Positions 1 to 5,756 of a DNA stretch of 10,105 nt are shown piece after piece. This stretch comes from Deltaproteobacteria bacterium. GTDB lineage: Bacteria; Desulfobacterota; Desulfobacteria; Desulfobacterales; C00003060. Location: NCBI GenBank assembly GCA_019309815.1, contig JAFDFO010000062.1, positions 1 to 10,105 on the forward strand. Direction: 5' to 3'. The translations under genes were made by a program, and so were the position numbers. The first letter of the stretch is position 1. Each line of letters starts with the position of its first letter. The notes under the pieces were generated by a model. That model was not told where the DNA came from and did not search any database. It saw nothing but the letters and a program-made list of their open reading frames with translations.

Positions 1-43
1 TCTTCATATCCTTCCTTATTGTCGGCCTTCATTTCTCAAGGTC

Positions 44-72
44 TTGACACACGCTCCCATTTTGTCCATATT
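44..72 (+). promoter_or_regulatory. Predicted sigma70-type promoter for the 146-1880 gene pair
   Basis: A perfect -35 hexamer TTGACA lies at 44-49 and a -10-like CATATT (4 of 6 matches to TATAAT) at 67-72, with the optimal 17-bp spacer. This predicts a start near position 79, about 65 bases before the first gene. It was found by eye only. It could also serve the longer gene at 528, since no terminator is visible between the two genes. Confidence 0.5.
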
Positions 73-145
73 CCGAATTCTGATAAAGAAGAATGGAATC
101 GACACACTCAAAGCACCTTGAATCGACTCAAAAGCGAGGAAAAAG

Positions 146-427
146 ATGAAAGACGACAAGGGACTGTACTACTATCCTTTCCCCCAAAACAGACGGGTTC
201 ACGTGTATGTGCGTGAAGCTGAGGGTACTATCTGGTTTAGACTATGGAATGCGGACGATCCCGAGGTCTGGGAGGAACATGGCTGGGTGCCGTATGATGC
301 CATCCGGCAAGCCATAGCCATGTATAAGGGGGGTGGCTTCGATCCACGCCAGGCATACGACATCAAAGTGGCAGAGATGCTCCTGGAGGAAAGCAAGGGA
401 GAAAACCAGGGGGATGCCGCTTCATAA
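146..427 (+). CDS. Conserved-looking hypothetical protein, 93 aa
   Basis: I do not recognise this protein. It is a 93-residue soluble protein with no signal peptide or membrane segment. The N-terminal half (about 5-50) is rich in aromatic residues and looks like beta strands (YYYPFPQ, then VHVYVREAEGTIWFRLW). The C-terminal half looks helical, with a YDAIRQAIAMY segment and an acidic tail. The ATG at 146 is preceded by GCGAGGA with 5 bases between, a convincing ribosome binding site, and a good promoter lies upstream. The stop is 100 bp before the next gene on the same strand, so the two may be co-transcribed. The many aromatic and acidic residues and the clean start argue for a real gene. 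Function is unknown. Confidence 0.7.
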   Translation: MKDDKGLYYYPFPQNRRVHVYVREAEGTIWFRLWNADDPEVWEEHGWVPYDAIRQAIAMYKGGGFDPRQAYDIKVAEMLLEESKGENQGDAAS

Positions 428-527
428 ACGCCTTTACAAGCCGACCACAATCGTATAAGGACAGCTCATGAATAGGTAGCCATCTGTCGTCCATCTGTGA
501 ACAGACAAATCGTCAAAGGGGGATTTC

Positions 528-1880
528 ATGGTTAAGAAGAGCGGGCCGAAATCAACCGGGAAAAAGAAATCTACGGCTAAGAAGAAAGCAGCTCCCAAGA
601 AACCTGCTGGAACATCTGGAGCCGTGAAGAAGAAGGCGGCACCGGCGAAGAAGACGATGGCAAAGGGGAAAGCTAAGCTCAAGGCCAAGACAAAGAAGCC
701 GGCTGTGCCGAAGAAGCAAAAGGTTTCGATCAAAGACCTCCTTCTCAAGAAATTCGATACGAGTGTGCGGGAAGCCAAGATTACCTATAAGAAAGCTGCG
801 TTAGAAATATCCGATTCCCCGCCGTTTGTGACAGGACAGAGTGCCAAAGAGACGAAGCGCATGAAGGCATTACTCCTCAAGGCATTTGATCTGAAAGCAG
901 CGGCCGCGCCGGCCGTAAAGAAGAAAGCGATTCCAGCCAAAAAGACGGCGGCAAAGCCAAAGGCCAAAGCAAAGCCCAAGGCCAAGGGAAAGAAGGCGGC
1001 TGCGCCGAAGAAGCAAAAGGTTTCGATCAAGAATCTTCTTCTTAAGAAGTTCGATACCAGTGCGATGGCGGCCAAGAGTCTTTATACGCCCGAGACCGCG
1101 GCTTTGGAGATGCCTGATTCCCCGCCGTTTGTGACAGGACAGAGTGCCAAAGAGACGAAACGTATCAAGGCATTGCTCCTAAAAGCCTTTGATCTGGAGG
1201 CGGAACCTCGTGTCAAAGAGGTCCCCAAGCCTATTGCCGAAGAGATCGAAAGACCCATGCCCCCCCCAATGCCTCCGCCGTCGGTTTCGGGTGGGGGAGC
1301 GAGTCCGGTAGCCAGGGCCATGATCATAGGTCTGTCCGGGCTGGCAATGTTGATTACTTTAGTCATAGGGGCGAGTTTTTCCAACAGTGACAAGTTCTAC
1401 GTGAAAGAGGCCCACGGTGCCGTTCAAGTGTGGCAAGGCAAATTTGCCCCTGTCGGGTCAGAGTTGGTCACGAGTCTCGACGGAATGAAAATGCCCAACC
1501 CTGTCCATGACGTGTACTCGAAGGAAGAGGCCTACGGGATGGTGTACAACCACTTCCTGGGTAAGGCTGATGCCTTGCTGAACGAGCCGGGGTGGCCTGA
1601 TTTTCGCAAAGTAAATGCCTATTTGCATCAGGCAGCAGCCTATGCTCCCACACCGGAGTCACGCTCGAAGGTCCAGACCCGTATGAACGGCCTCAGTTTC
1701 CTCGTGCTTTTGCACAGAACTGATGTGGTACTTGCCAGGGGGACGATGGCCGATCTCCAGGCGGCTGAGGAACATCTCAAGAAAGCCAGTACTTACGCCT
1801 CGGCAGACTATCAACAGGAGTTGGTCGAGAGAAGACGGGTTGCTGTGGAGAGGGCGCTTGCAGCGTTAGCGGCGAAATAG
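528..1880 (+). CDS. Membrane-anchored, histone H1-like Lys/Ala-rich protein with tandem duplicated units
   Basis: A 450-aa protein started by ATG after AGGGGGA (517-523), a strong ribosome binding site. Residues 1-65 are almost all Lys, Ala and Pro, with PAKK/PKKK motifs like eukaryotic histone H1 tails and bacterial AlgP- or Hc1-type proteins. Two homologous units follow, about 34-124 and 131-225. Each has a basic KKKA(A/I)PAKK stretch, then VSIK-LLLKKFDTS, then DSPPFVTGQSAKETKR and a closing KALLLKAFDL. Residues 226-262 form a Pro-rich acidic linker. One strongly hydrophobic segment (about 265-284) is a likely membrane anchor. The remaining ~165 residues look helical and, by the positive-inside rule, should lie outside the cytoplasm. 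An inferred role is tethering DNA or another polyanion to the inner membrane. An H1-like resemblance rests on composition only and does not prove DNA binding. I do not recognise the globular units or the C-terminal domain. Confidence 0.75.
   Translation: MVKKSGPKSTGKKKSTAKKKAAPKKPAGTSGAVKKKAAPAKKTMAKGKAKLKAKTKKPAVPKKQKVSIKDLLLKKFDTSVREAKITYKKAALEISDSPPFVTGQSAKETKRMKALLLKAFDLKAAAAPAVKKKAIPAKKTAAKPKAKAKPKAKGKKAAAPKKQKVSIKNLLLKKFDTSAMAAKSLYTPETAALEMPDSPPFVTGQSAKETKRIKALLLKAFDLEAEPRVKEVPKPIAEEIERPMPPPMPPPSVSGGGASPVARAMIIGLSGLAMLITLVIGASFSNSDKFYVKEAHGAVQVWQGKFAPVGSELVTSLDGMKMPNPVHDVYSKEEAYGMVYNHFLGKADALLNEPGWPDFRKVNAYLHQAAAYAPTPESRSKVQTRMNGLSFLVLLHRTDVVLARGTMADLQAAEEHLKKASTYASADYQQELVERRRVAVERALAALAAK
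627..1202 (+). repeat. Tandem duplication inside the H1-like gene (two ~95-residue units)
   Basis: Unit 1 is 627-899 and unit 2 is 918-1202. Two stretches are identical at DNA level: 44 bases at 813-856 and 1116-1159 (303 bp apart), and 27 bases at 707-733 and at the matching place in unit 2. The rest has diverged and carries small indels, mostly in the Lys/Ala-rich part. Within each unit, LLLKKFD near the start and LLLKAFD near the end suggest an older internal repeat. Confidence 0.85.
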
Positions 1881-1896
1881 AAGGTCTCCAAAAGAA

Positions 1897-1922
1897 ATCC
1901 CTTCTGGGGAACCAGAAGGGAT
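1897..1922 (-). terminator. Perfect 11-bp hairpin between convergent genes
   Basis: ATCCCTTCTGG (1897-1907) pairs perfectly with 1912-1922 around a GGAA loop. Read on the minus strand, the stem is followed by TTTCTTTT, so it fits an intrinsic terminator for the operon ending at 1996. On the plus strand it lies 17 bp after the stop of the H1-like gene but is followed by CAAAAG, so it is a weaker terminator in that direction. Confidence 0.7.
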
Positions 1923-1995
1923 CAAAAGCACATCTCAGTTACAGCTAGTTTCTGCGCCACTGTCTGATAGAAAAAAGGCGTTATAACACCAGACG

Positions 1996-2373
1996 TTATT
2001 CTATCGTTTCATCTGTCTCTGTCTTTGATTCGACGAATGCCTCGATGTATTTTCTTAGGATTCGGAGTCCTGCCTCATTCTTTCCGTAAAAGGCAATCCC
2101 GGATTCATACTTCCCGGGCCCGCCTGGCCTGGAATAAACAGCTCTCCCATCAATTTCCGTAACATCGTCTTCCAAACCGATTGTCAAGGATATGGTGTGT
2201 TGCAGGGGAATCGGAGCGTGCGTTTCTAGCAGAATTCCACCCTCACTGACATCCAGAGTCCTTCCCATTCCTTGCCTTACCACATTCTGGCTTTCGTCGA
2301 TGCAGACATACGAAAGAAGATTGAGAGATCTGAATCTATGATGTTTTCTCTGATTAACCTCTGTCATCGTCAT
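1996..2373 (-). CDS. PilZ domain protein (predicted c-di-GMP receptor)
   Basis: A single-domain protein of about 125 aa. It carries both parts of the PilZ c-di-GMP binding signature. The RxxxR motif is near the N-terminus (RKHHR, in the run RKHHRFR), and the (D/N)xSxxG motif lies about 30 residues later as DVSEGG. The rest fits the PilZ beta barrel, with SGIAF in a late strand and a final helix. PilZ proteins bind cyclic di-GMP and change the activity of a partner, often in motility, exopolysaccharide or pilus control. This is the last gene of the minus-strand operon, about 23 bp after the DUF4388/cNMP gene. Starts are possible at GTG 2376, ATG 2373 and ATG 2367; the GAG before 2367 is the only faint ribosome-binding signal, so the true start may be two codons inside. 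Family call is secure; the partner is unknown. Confidence 0.9.
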   Translation of the reverse strand: MTMTEVNQRKHHRFRSLNLLSYVCIDESQNVVRQGMGRTLDVSEGGILLETHAPIPLQHTISLTIGLEDDVTEIDGRAVYSRPGGPGKYESGIAFYGKNEAGLRILRKYIEAFVESKTETDETIE

Positions 2374-2396
2374 CACTCAAAACGTTTAAGTCGTAC

Positions 2397-3590
2397 TCAA
2401 GCGTTCTTAGATGGCTCGGCGCTCGTTTCCTTCTCAAGTTCACATACGACACTGGTTGTTACGGATACGCAGATTGCAACATGTTCAATAATGTTTCTCA
2501 GGGTGGGGGAAAGGTGGGCATGTTCTTCCTGCAGGTCATCTGCAGAGATCTCCGCCACCTCGAAGTCCTCGCTAGCAAGCACTGAGGCGGAATGGGGTTC
2601 GTGGCCGATATTGAGGAATGGAATGTTGCCGATGATATCCCTTTTATCGAGATTAGCCAAGAGGACAGAACCATGATCTGTCTTTCGAACAATGGAGGCT
2701 TCCCCCTGTACAATTCTTAGTACCCTGTCGTCATTGACCCCCTGTTTAAACACCGGTGTTCTACCTTCGATGACCTCTGCTACGCCGTTCTGCTTCAAAT
2801 TGAAATGGGCTGCAACGGCCCTTTCGGTCACTTGTCTGAGTCTCTTATCAAGGCTCACGACAAATCCTCTGAATTCGTCGGATGCCGTGGCATAGTCTGT
2901 GGAAAGGCGCTGTGAATTCAGCACGCCCACCTGCACGTCGCCGACCGCATACACTGTGGCACTGCGGGCGCTACCACCCATTAAGAAGGTTGCAACACTT
3001 CCGACAAATGCCCCACTGCCAAGCTTCAGTATTGAAAAAGGGCCTTGGTGGGTTTCTTTGACAACTTCAATCGCCCCTTCCAAGACAACCCAGATCCAAT
3101 CTCCATGTTTTCCTTGCTCGGTAATCTTGTCACCATCAGAGAATGCTTCTTCGGCAACCACGTACGTATAATCAACAAGCGGGCCCTTGACAAAAGGGAT
3201 CCGTGCGTCCTTGTTCCCCTGAATAGCACTTCTTGCAGCAGTGACCGGCCCTATCTTTTCGATTACACCGTCATCCAGCATCCTGAGGGCGTCCAAAAGG
3301 ATCTCCATCCGGCTCTTCTTGATGACTTGTTCTGCGGTGATCGGCTCCTCGCTGAACTCAAACTCTCCCTCGATCCATCCAAACAGCGAATTGAGTGCTT
3401 CCAGTCCGGTCAATGGTCCTGTAGAAGCATTGGCCGGGTTCCCCTCAGCGATATGTATCAAGCCGGGGTCTTTCATGTATTTGCTTCTAATACGCAGAAT
3501 CCCGGTACTGCCATTAGAACCAAGGAGCTGCAACAAATCTCCCAGGCTCAGAAAGTCAAGATTACCTGAAAAAACGACCTTATGATTCAT
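2397..3590 (-). CDS. DUF4388 protein with two cNMP-binding-like domains
   Basis: A 397-aa cytoplasmic protein. Residues 1 to about 115 match the DUF4388 (PATAN-like) pattern: FSGNLDFLSLGDLLQLLG, then a G-x-L-x-I strand, and a FEFSEEPI strand near 77-84. Two cyclic-nucleotide-binding-like beta barrels follow, at about 143-232 and 275-355. The first keeps ARSATV of the phosphate-binding cassette, but the usual Gly-Glu before it reads FVGS. The second reads PHSASV, so the cassette Arg is replaced by His. Binding of cAMP or cGMP is therefore doubtful for domain 2 and uncertain for domain 1. The gene starts 9 bp after the MglA-like stop, with only a weak ribosome binding site, which suggests translational coupling. 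There is no HTH or catalytic domain, so it is probably an adaptor or sensor for the GTPase. A short C-terminal helical tail follows. Confidence 0.85.
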   Translation of the reverse strand: MNHKVVFSGNLDFLSLGDLLQLLGSNGSTGILRIRSKYMKDPGLIHIAEGNPANASTGPLTGLEALNSLFGWIEGEFEFSEEPITAEQVIKKSRMEILLDALRMLDDGVIEKIGPVTAARSAIQGNKDARIPFVKGPLVDYTYVVAEEAFSDGDKITEQGKHGDWIWVVLEGAIEVVKETHQGPFSILKLGSGAFVGSVATFLMGGSARSATVYAVGDVQVGVLNSQRLSTDYATASDEFRGFVVSLDKRLRQVTERAVAAHFNLKQNGVAEVIEGRTPVFKQGVNDDRVLRIVQGEASIVRKTDHGSVLLANLDKRDIIGNIPFLNIGHEPHSASVLASEDFEVAEISADDLQEEHAHLSPTLRNIIEHVAICVSVTTSVVCELEKETSAEPSKNA

Positions 3591-3599
3591 CGACGATGC

Positions 3600-4214
3600 T
3601 TACTCTGCCCATTTGAATTGTCTTTGAAGAGATTGCAAGGTTAACTTCAAGCATTCGTTTAAGGTTGTCCCCACGCCATCACCCTTTAGTGCGCTGGCTG
3701 GAAAGGTAGGTACCTTCAGTTGTTTATTCAGATCGGTTTCTAATGTCTCCATGGACATTATAGGAATTCCTTGGTCACCAAGGTCTCTCTTGTTGAACTG
3801 GACCACGAGAGGCACCCTGAAAATATTCATGCCGTATTCCTTCAGGTTTTGCTGCAGATCCCTTAGGGAGACCATGTTCTTCTGACGCCTGACTTCAAGT
3901 GAGTCAGCAACAAAAACCAACCCGTCAACACCCCTCAAAACCAGTTTTCTGGTAGAACTGTATTGTACCTGGCCAGGAACTGTGTACAACTGCACACGTA
4001 CATCACACCCCTTTATCTTGCCGATCCCGAACGGAAGAAAGTCGAAAAACAGCGTGCGATCACCCTCAGTGTCGATGGAAACCATCTCGCCCTGGACATG
4101 TTTCTGAAACGCTTTGTAAATATGTTCAAGATTTGTCGTCTTCCCGCTTCGGCCGGGTCCGTAGTAGACGATTTTACACTCTATCTCCCGCTTTTTCAGA
4201 TCCAGAATGGCCAT
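3600..4214 (-). CDS. mglA: MglA-like small Ras-family GTPase
   Basis: At 204 aa this is the normal size for MglA. The P-loop is GPGRSGKT (19-26). The G3 region reads TVPGQ (78-82), with Thr where most Ras-like proteins have Asp, a hallmark of the bacterial MglA group. G4 is NKRD (141-144), and a SALKG-type G5 lies near 174-178. MglA cycles between GTP and GDP and sets cell polarity, directing gliding or type IV pilus motility; the cognate GAP, MglB (roadblock/LC7 fold), is not in this window. The start ATG has GGAG 9 bases upstream. It is the first gene of a three-gene minus-strand cluster. I see no strong promoter directly upstream, where a repeat element occupies 4325-4541. The family call is firm; the gene symbol is by family resemblance, and motility function is inferred. 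Confidence 0.92.
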   Translation of the reverse strand: MAILDLKKREIECKIVYYGPGRSGKTTNLEHIYKAFQKHVQGEMVSIDTEGDRTLFFDFLPFGIGKIKGCDVRVQLYTVPGQVQYSSTRKLVLRGVDGLVFVADSLEVRRQKNMVSLRDLQQNLKEYGMNIFRVPLVVQFNKRDLGDQGIPIMSMETLETDLNKQLKVPTFPASALKGDGVGTTLNECLKLTLQSLQRQFKWAE

Positions 4215-4324
4215 TCAGTGCAGCTCCAAAACGAAGAAGTATTTGTCAATAACACAACATTGACTGATGCCAAAGGCTAATTTGCAGGGGGCTTGTCTTC
4301 CCTTTGTTGCAGAACCCTCACTAT

Positions 4325-4541
4325 AACCTATCTCAAGAATAAGGTTAGGGTGCAGGGCAAGTTGAAAATCCCGAACTTGTCGTCGGGGGCGCGGAACGGT
4401 CCGCCTTCGTCAAGACTTCGGCGGGACAAGTGAAAACGCGGAGTCCCGCTGAAAGCGGGAGGAGCTTAAAGACTTTGAACCGCTTCGCAATCCCGCCACA
4501 GGCGGGACCAATGGGCCCTTAGATTGTTTTTGAGATAGGCT
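4325..4541. mobile_element. MITE-like non-coding element with terminal inverted repeats
   Basis: The ends are AACCTATCTCAA at 4325-4336 and its inverted counterpart TTGAGATAGGCT at 4530-4541 (11 of 12 match). The flanks are CTAT and CTAG, a near-perfect 4-bp duplication of the YTAR type that IS5-family elements make. The 217-bp interior has no ORF but several GC-rich hairpins: CCCGA/TCGGG (near 4371-4388), CCGCC/GGCGG (near 4413-4436), CCCGC/GCGGG (near 4447-4461) and TCCCGCC/GGCGGGA (near 4492-4508). It fills most of the 376-bp gap between the TPR gene and mglA; nothing else is evident in the remaining gap. A related solitary end occurs at 8499-8512. Assignment to IS5 is tentative. Confidence 0.55.
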
Positions 4542-4590
4542 CTAGTTGATTCTGAGACAAAACCAATCCTGTTCATGAAGAGATCTGTGA

Positions 4591-5532
4591 CTACGCGCTT
4601 GCGATTCTTATGTCGACCCTGAAATCTCCCCGCTTCGACCCCGAGTCAATCCGCATTTTTTCTGCGATGACACCGGAAGCCATAAACACGGCAAACACTG
4701 ACGAACACTCAAGGTCGGGAAACTTGTCTCCAACTTCCAAGGTGTCGACCAACTCCTTATCCCTGCCTGAGACAATAATGCTGACAATGTTCCCTCTTTG
4801 GAAGTTGACATCAAACTCCATCACCCTTCCTTCGAGAGGCCCCTTGTATATTGTTAGTCCCAGGAAGGTGATGTCGAGAAAATCTTCTTCTTCATGGCCT
4901 TCATCCGGCTCAGCATCTACTTGTTTTACGACTGCAGCTGCATCTGTTGGTGTTATGACCGTCTGGAGTCTTTTATCAACCCTTTTTCGGTCAAGAATGC
5001 TCTGAAGAAAGATGCGTATGCTTTCAAATTGTTGGGAAGTAAAGACGATATCACTTGAGAGCCAGTCATCATATTGAGCCACAGCCTCATCAAATGCCTC
5101 GTTCACAATGTGGACCCTGAGGATATTCTTTGCAGCAGCAACGCGGAGGCTGTCTTTCTTTATTAGTTCCTTGAAGTCAGCCAGAGCCCTTTCAAGCTGC
5201 CCAAACTTGGCTAGTGCTATGGCTCCTTCAAGTTTTGCAGTGTCCTGGTCCTGCTCTGCTGGAGAAGAGAACAAGTCCTTGATGAGATCCTGGACCTTTG
5301 GTGATAACTCGGGCTGTCGTGCCGCTTGCTTCAGCTTGGCAAAATCACCACCCAGGGTGGTGATTTTTTCTGATACAGTGCTAAGCCAAGTCTCTCTGTC
5401 CTCAAGTTCATCGCTCACACGGATCAATGTGGTGGCATCATCGTATTTTTCCTTTGCCTCATCCAACAACCCCTGAGTTTGATAGATTTCTGCCTCGTTC
5501 ATCAGTGCCTTGACCCGGCTTTCGACGTCCAT
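4591..5532 (-). CDS. TPR-like protein with unassigned beta-rich C-terminal domain
   Basis: A 313-aa cytoplasmic protein with no signal peptide. Residues 8-38 form a TPR-like helical hairpin (AEIYQTQGLLDEAKEKYDDA), and 98-160 contain two or more further TPR/HAT-like helices (ALAKFGQLERALADFKELI and EAFDEAVAQYDDWL). An acidic linker at about 205-218 (DAEPDEGHEEED) leads to a C-terminal domain (219-313) of predicted beta strands, with LDITFLGLTIYKGPLEGRVMEFDV and a VGDKFPDLECSSVFAVFMASG stretch. I do not recognise that domain. The ATG has GGGAGG six bases upstream (5539-5544 on the plus strand), a strong site. Its stop is 376 bp before the start of mglA in the same direction, so it may act with the GTPase module, but a repeat element lies between. 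TPR proteins usually scaffold protein complexes. Confidence 0.75.
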   Translation of the reverse strand: MDVESRVKALMNEAEIYQTQGLLDEAKEKYDDATTLIRVSDELEDRETWLSTVSEKITTLGGDFAKLKQAARQPELSPKVQDLIKDLFSSPAEQDQDTAKLEGAIALAKFGQLERALADFKELIKKDSLRVAAAKNILRVHIVNEAFDEAVAQYDDWLSSDIVFTSQQFESIRIFLQSILDRKRVDKRLQTVITPTDAAAVVKQVDAEPDEGHEEEDFLDITFLGLTIYKGPLEGRVMEFDVNFQRGNIVSIIVSGRDKELVDTLEVGDKFPDLECSSVFAVFMASGVIAEKMRIDSGSKRGDFRVDIRIASA

Positions 5533-5538
5533 TTGGAG

Positions 5539-5641
5539 CCTCCCGTCACATACATGACTCAGTCAGTCTTCTCACATTGTGAGTTTGCACATTAGGTGAA
5601 GAGAAGAAAGGGCTATCACCTTGTTTGAAAAAAACTGAGTC
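5539..5641 (-). promoter_or_regulatory. Structured 5' leader of the TPR gene (possible three-way junction)
   Basis: In the minus-strand transcript, GACUCAGU (5641-5634) can pair perfectly with ACUGAGUC (5563-5556). Inside this 8-bp stem are AGGUGA/UCACCU (5621-5616 with 5599-5594) and CUCAC-AAU-GUGAG (5583-5571). The fold ends about a dozen bases before the GGGAGG ribosome binding site. I could not match it to a known riboswitch class, including the c-di-GMP (GEMM) type. Each inverted repeat is directly visible; the joint fold is inferred. Confidence 0.4.
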
Positions 5642-5660
5642 AGTCCATCTAAAAGTAATA

Positions 5661-5689
5661 ATATTAACAGTTTCAGGTGCTATTGTCAA
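5661..5689 (-). promoter_or_regulatory. Predicted sigma70-type promoter of the TPR gene
   Basis: On the minus strand, TTGACA (5689-5684) and TAATAT (5666-5661) are separated by exactly 17 bp. The surroundings are AT-rich. The predicted start is near 5654, giving a leader of about 120 bases that contains the inverted repeats at 5556-5641. Confidence 0.65.
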
Positions 5690-5737
5690 TAATTAGGCAA
5701 CTGAGACGTTTCTTCAAAATGGGACGCGTTTGACAGG

Positions 5738-5749
5738 GGTTCGCGAACC
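5738..5749. promoter_or_regulatory. 12-bp perfect palindrome GGTTCGCGAACC
   Basis: GGTTCGCGAACC lies 8 bp after the stop of the oxidoreductase gene and about 50 bp upstream of the TPR-gene promoter. Flanking ACA/TGT extends it with a small bulge. No U-run follows in either direction, so it is a poor terminator; an operator for the TPR promoter is possible. Confidence 0.3.
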
Positions 5750-5756
5750 TGTTCAT

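Noticed and set aside
19..216. A 65-codon plus-strand frame at the left edge
   Set aside because: It overlaps the better 93-aa gene, has no ribosome binding site, and spans the predicted promoter at 44-72.
434..1393. Three minus-strand frames rich in Phe, Leu and Ala that look like membrane proteins
   Set aside because: They are the antisense of Lys/Ala-rich codons (AAG/GCC become CTT/GGC), so the hydrophobic look is an artefact of the H1-like gene.
4231..4240. A TTGACA-like -35 on the minus strand just before mglA
   Set aside because: The matching -10 would fall in a non-AT-rich stretch overlapping the ribosome binding site and start codon of mglA.
5533..5641. A c-di-GMP (GEMM) riboswitch before the TPR gene
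   Set aside because: The conserved GEMM loop and receptor sequences are not visible; only the general idea of a multi-stem leader fits.
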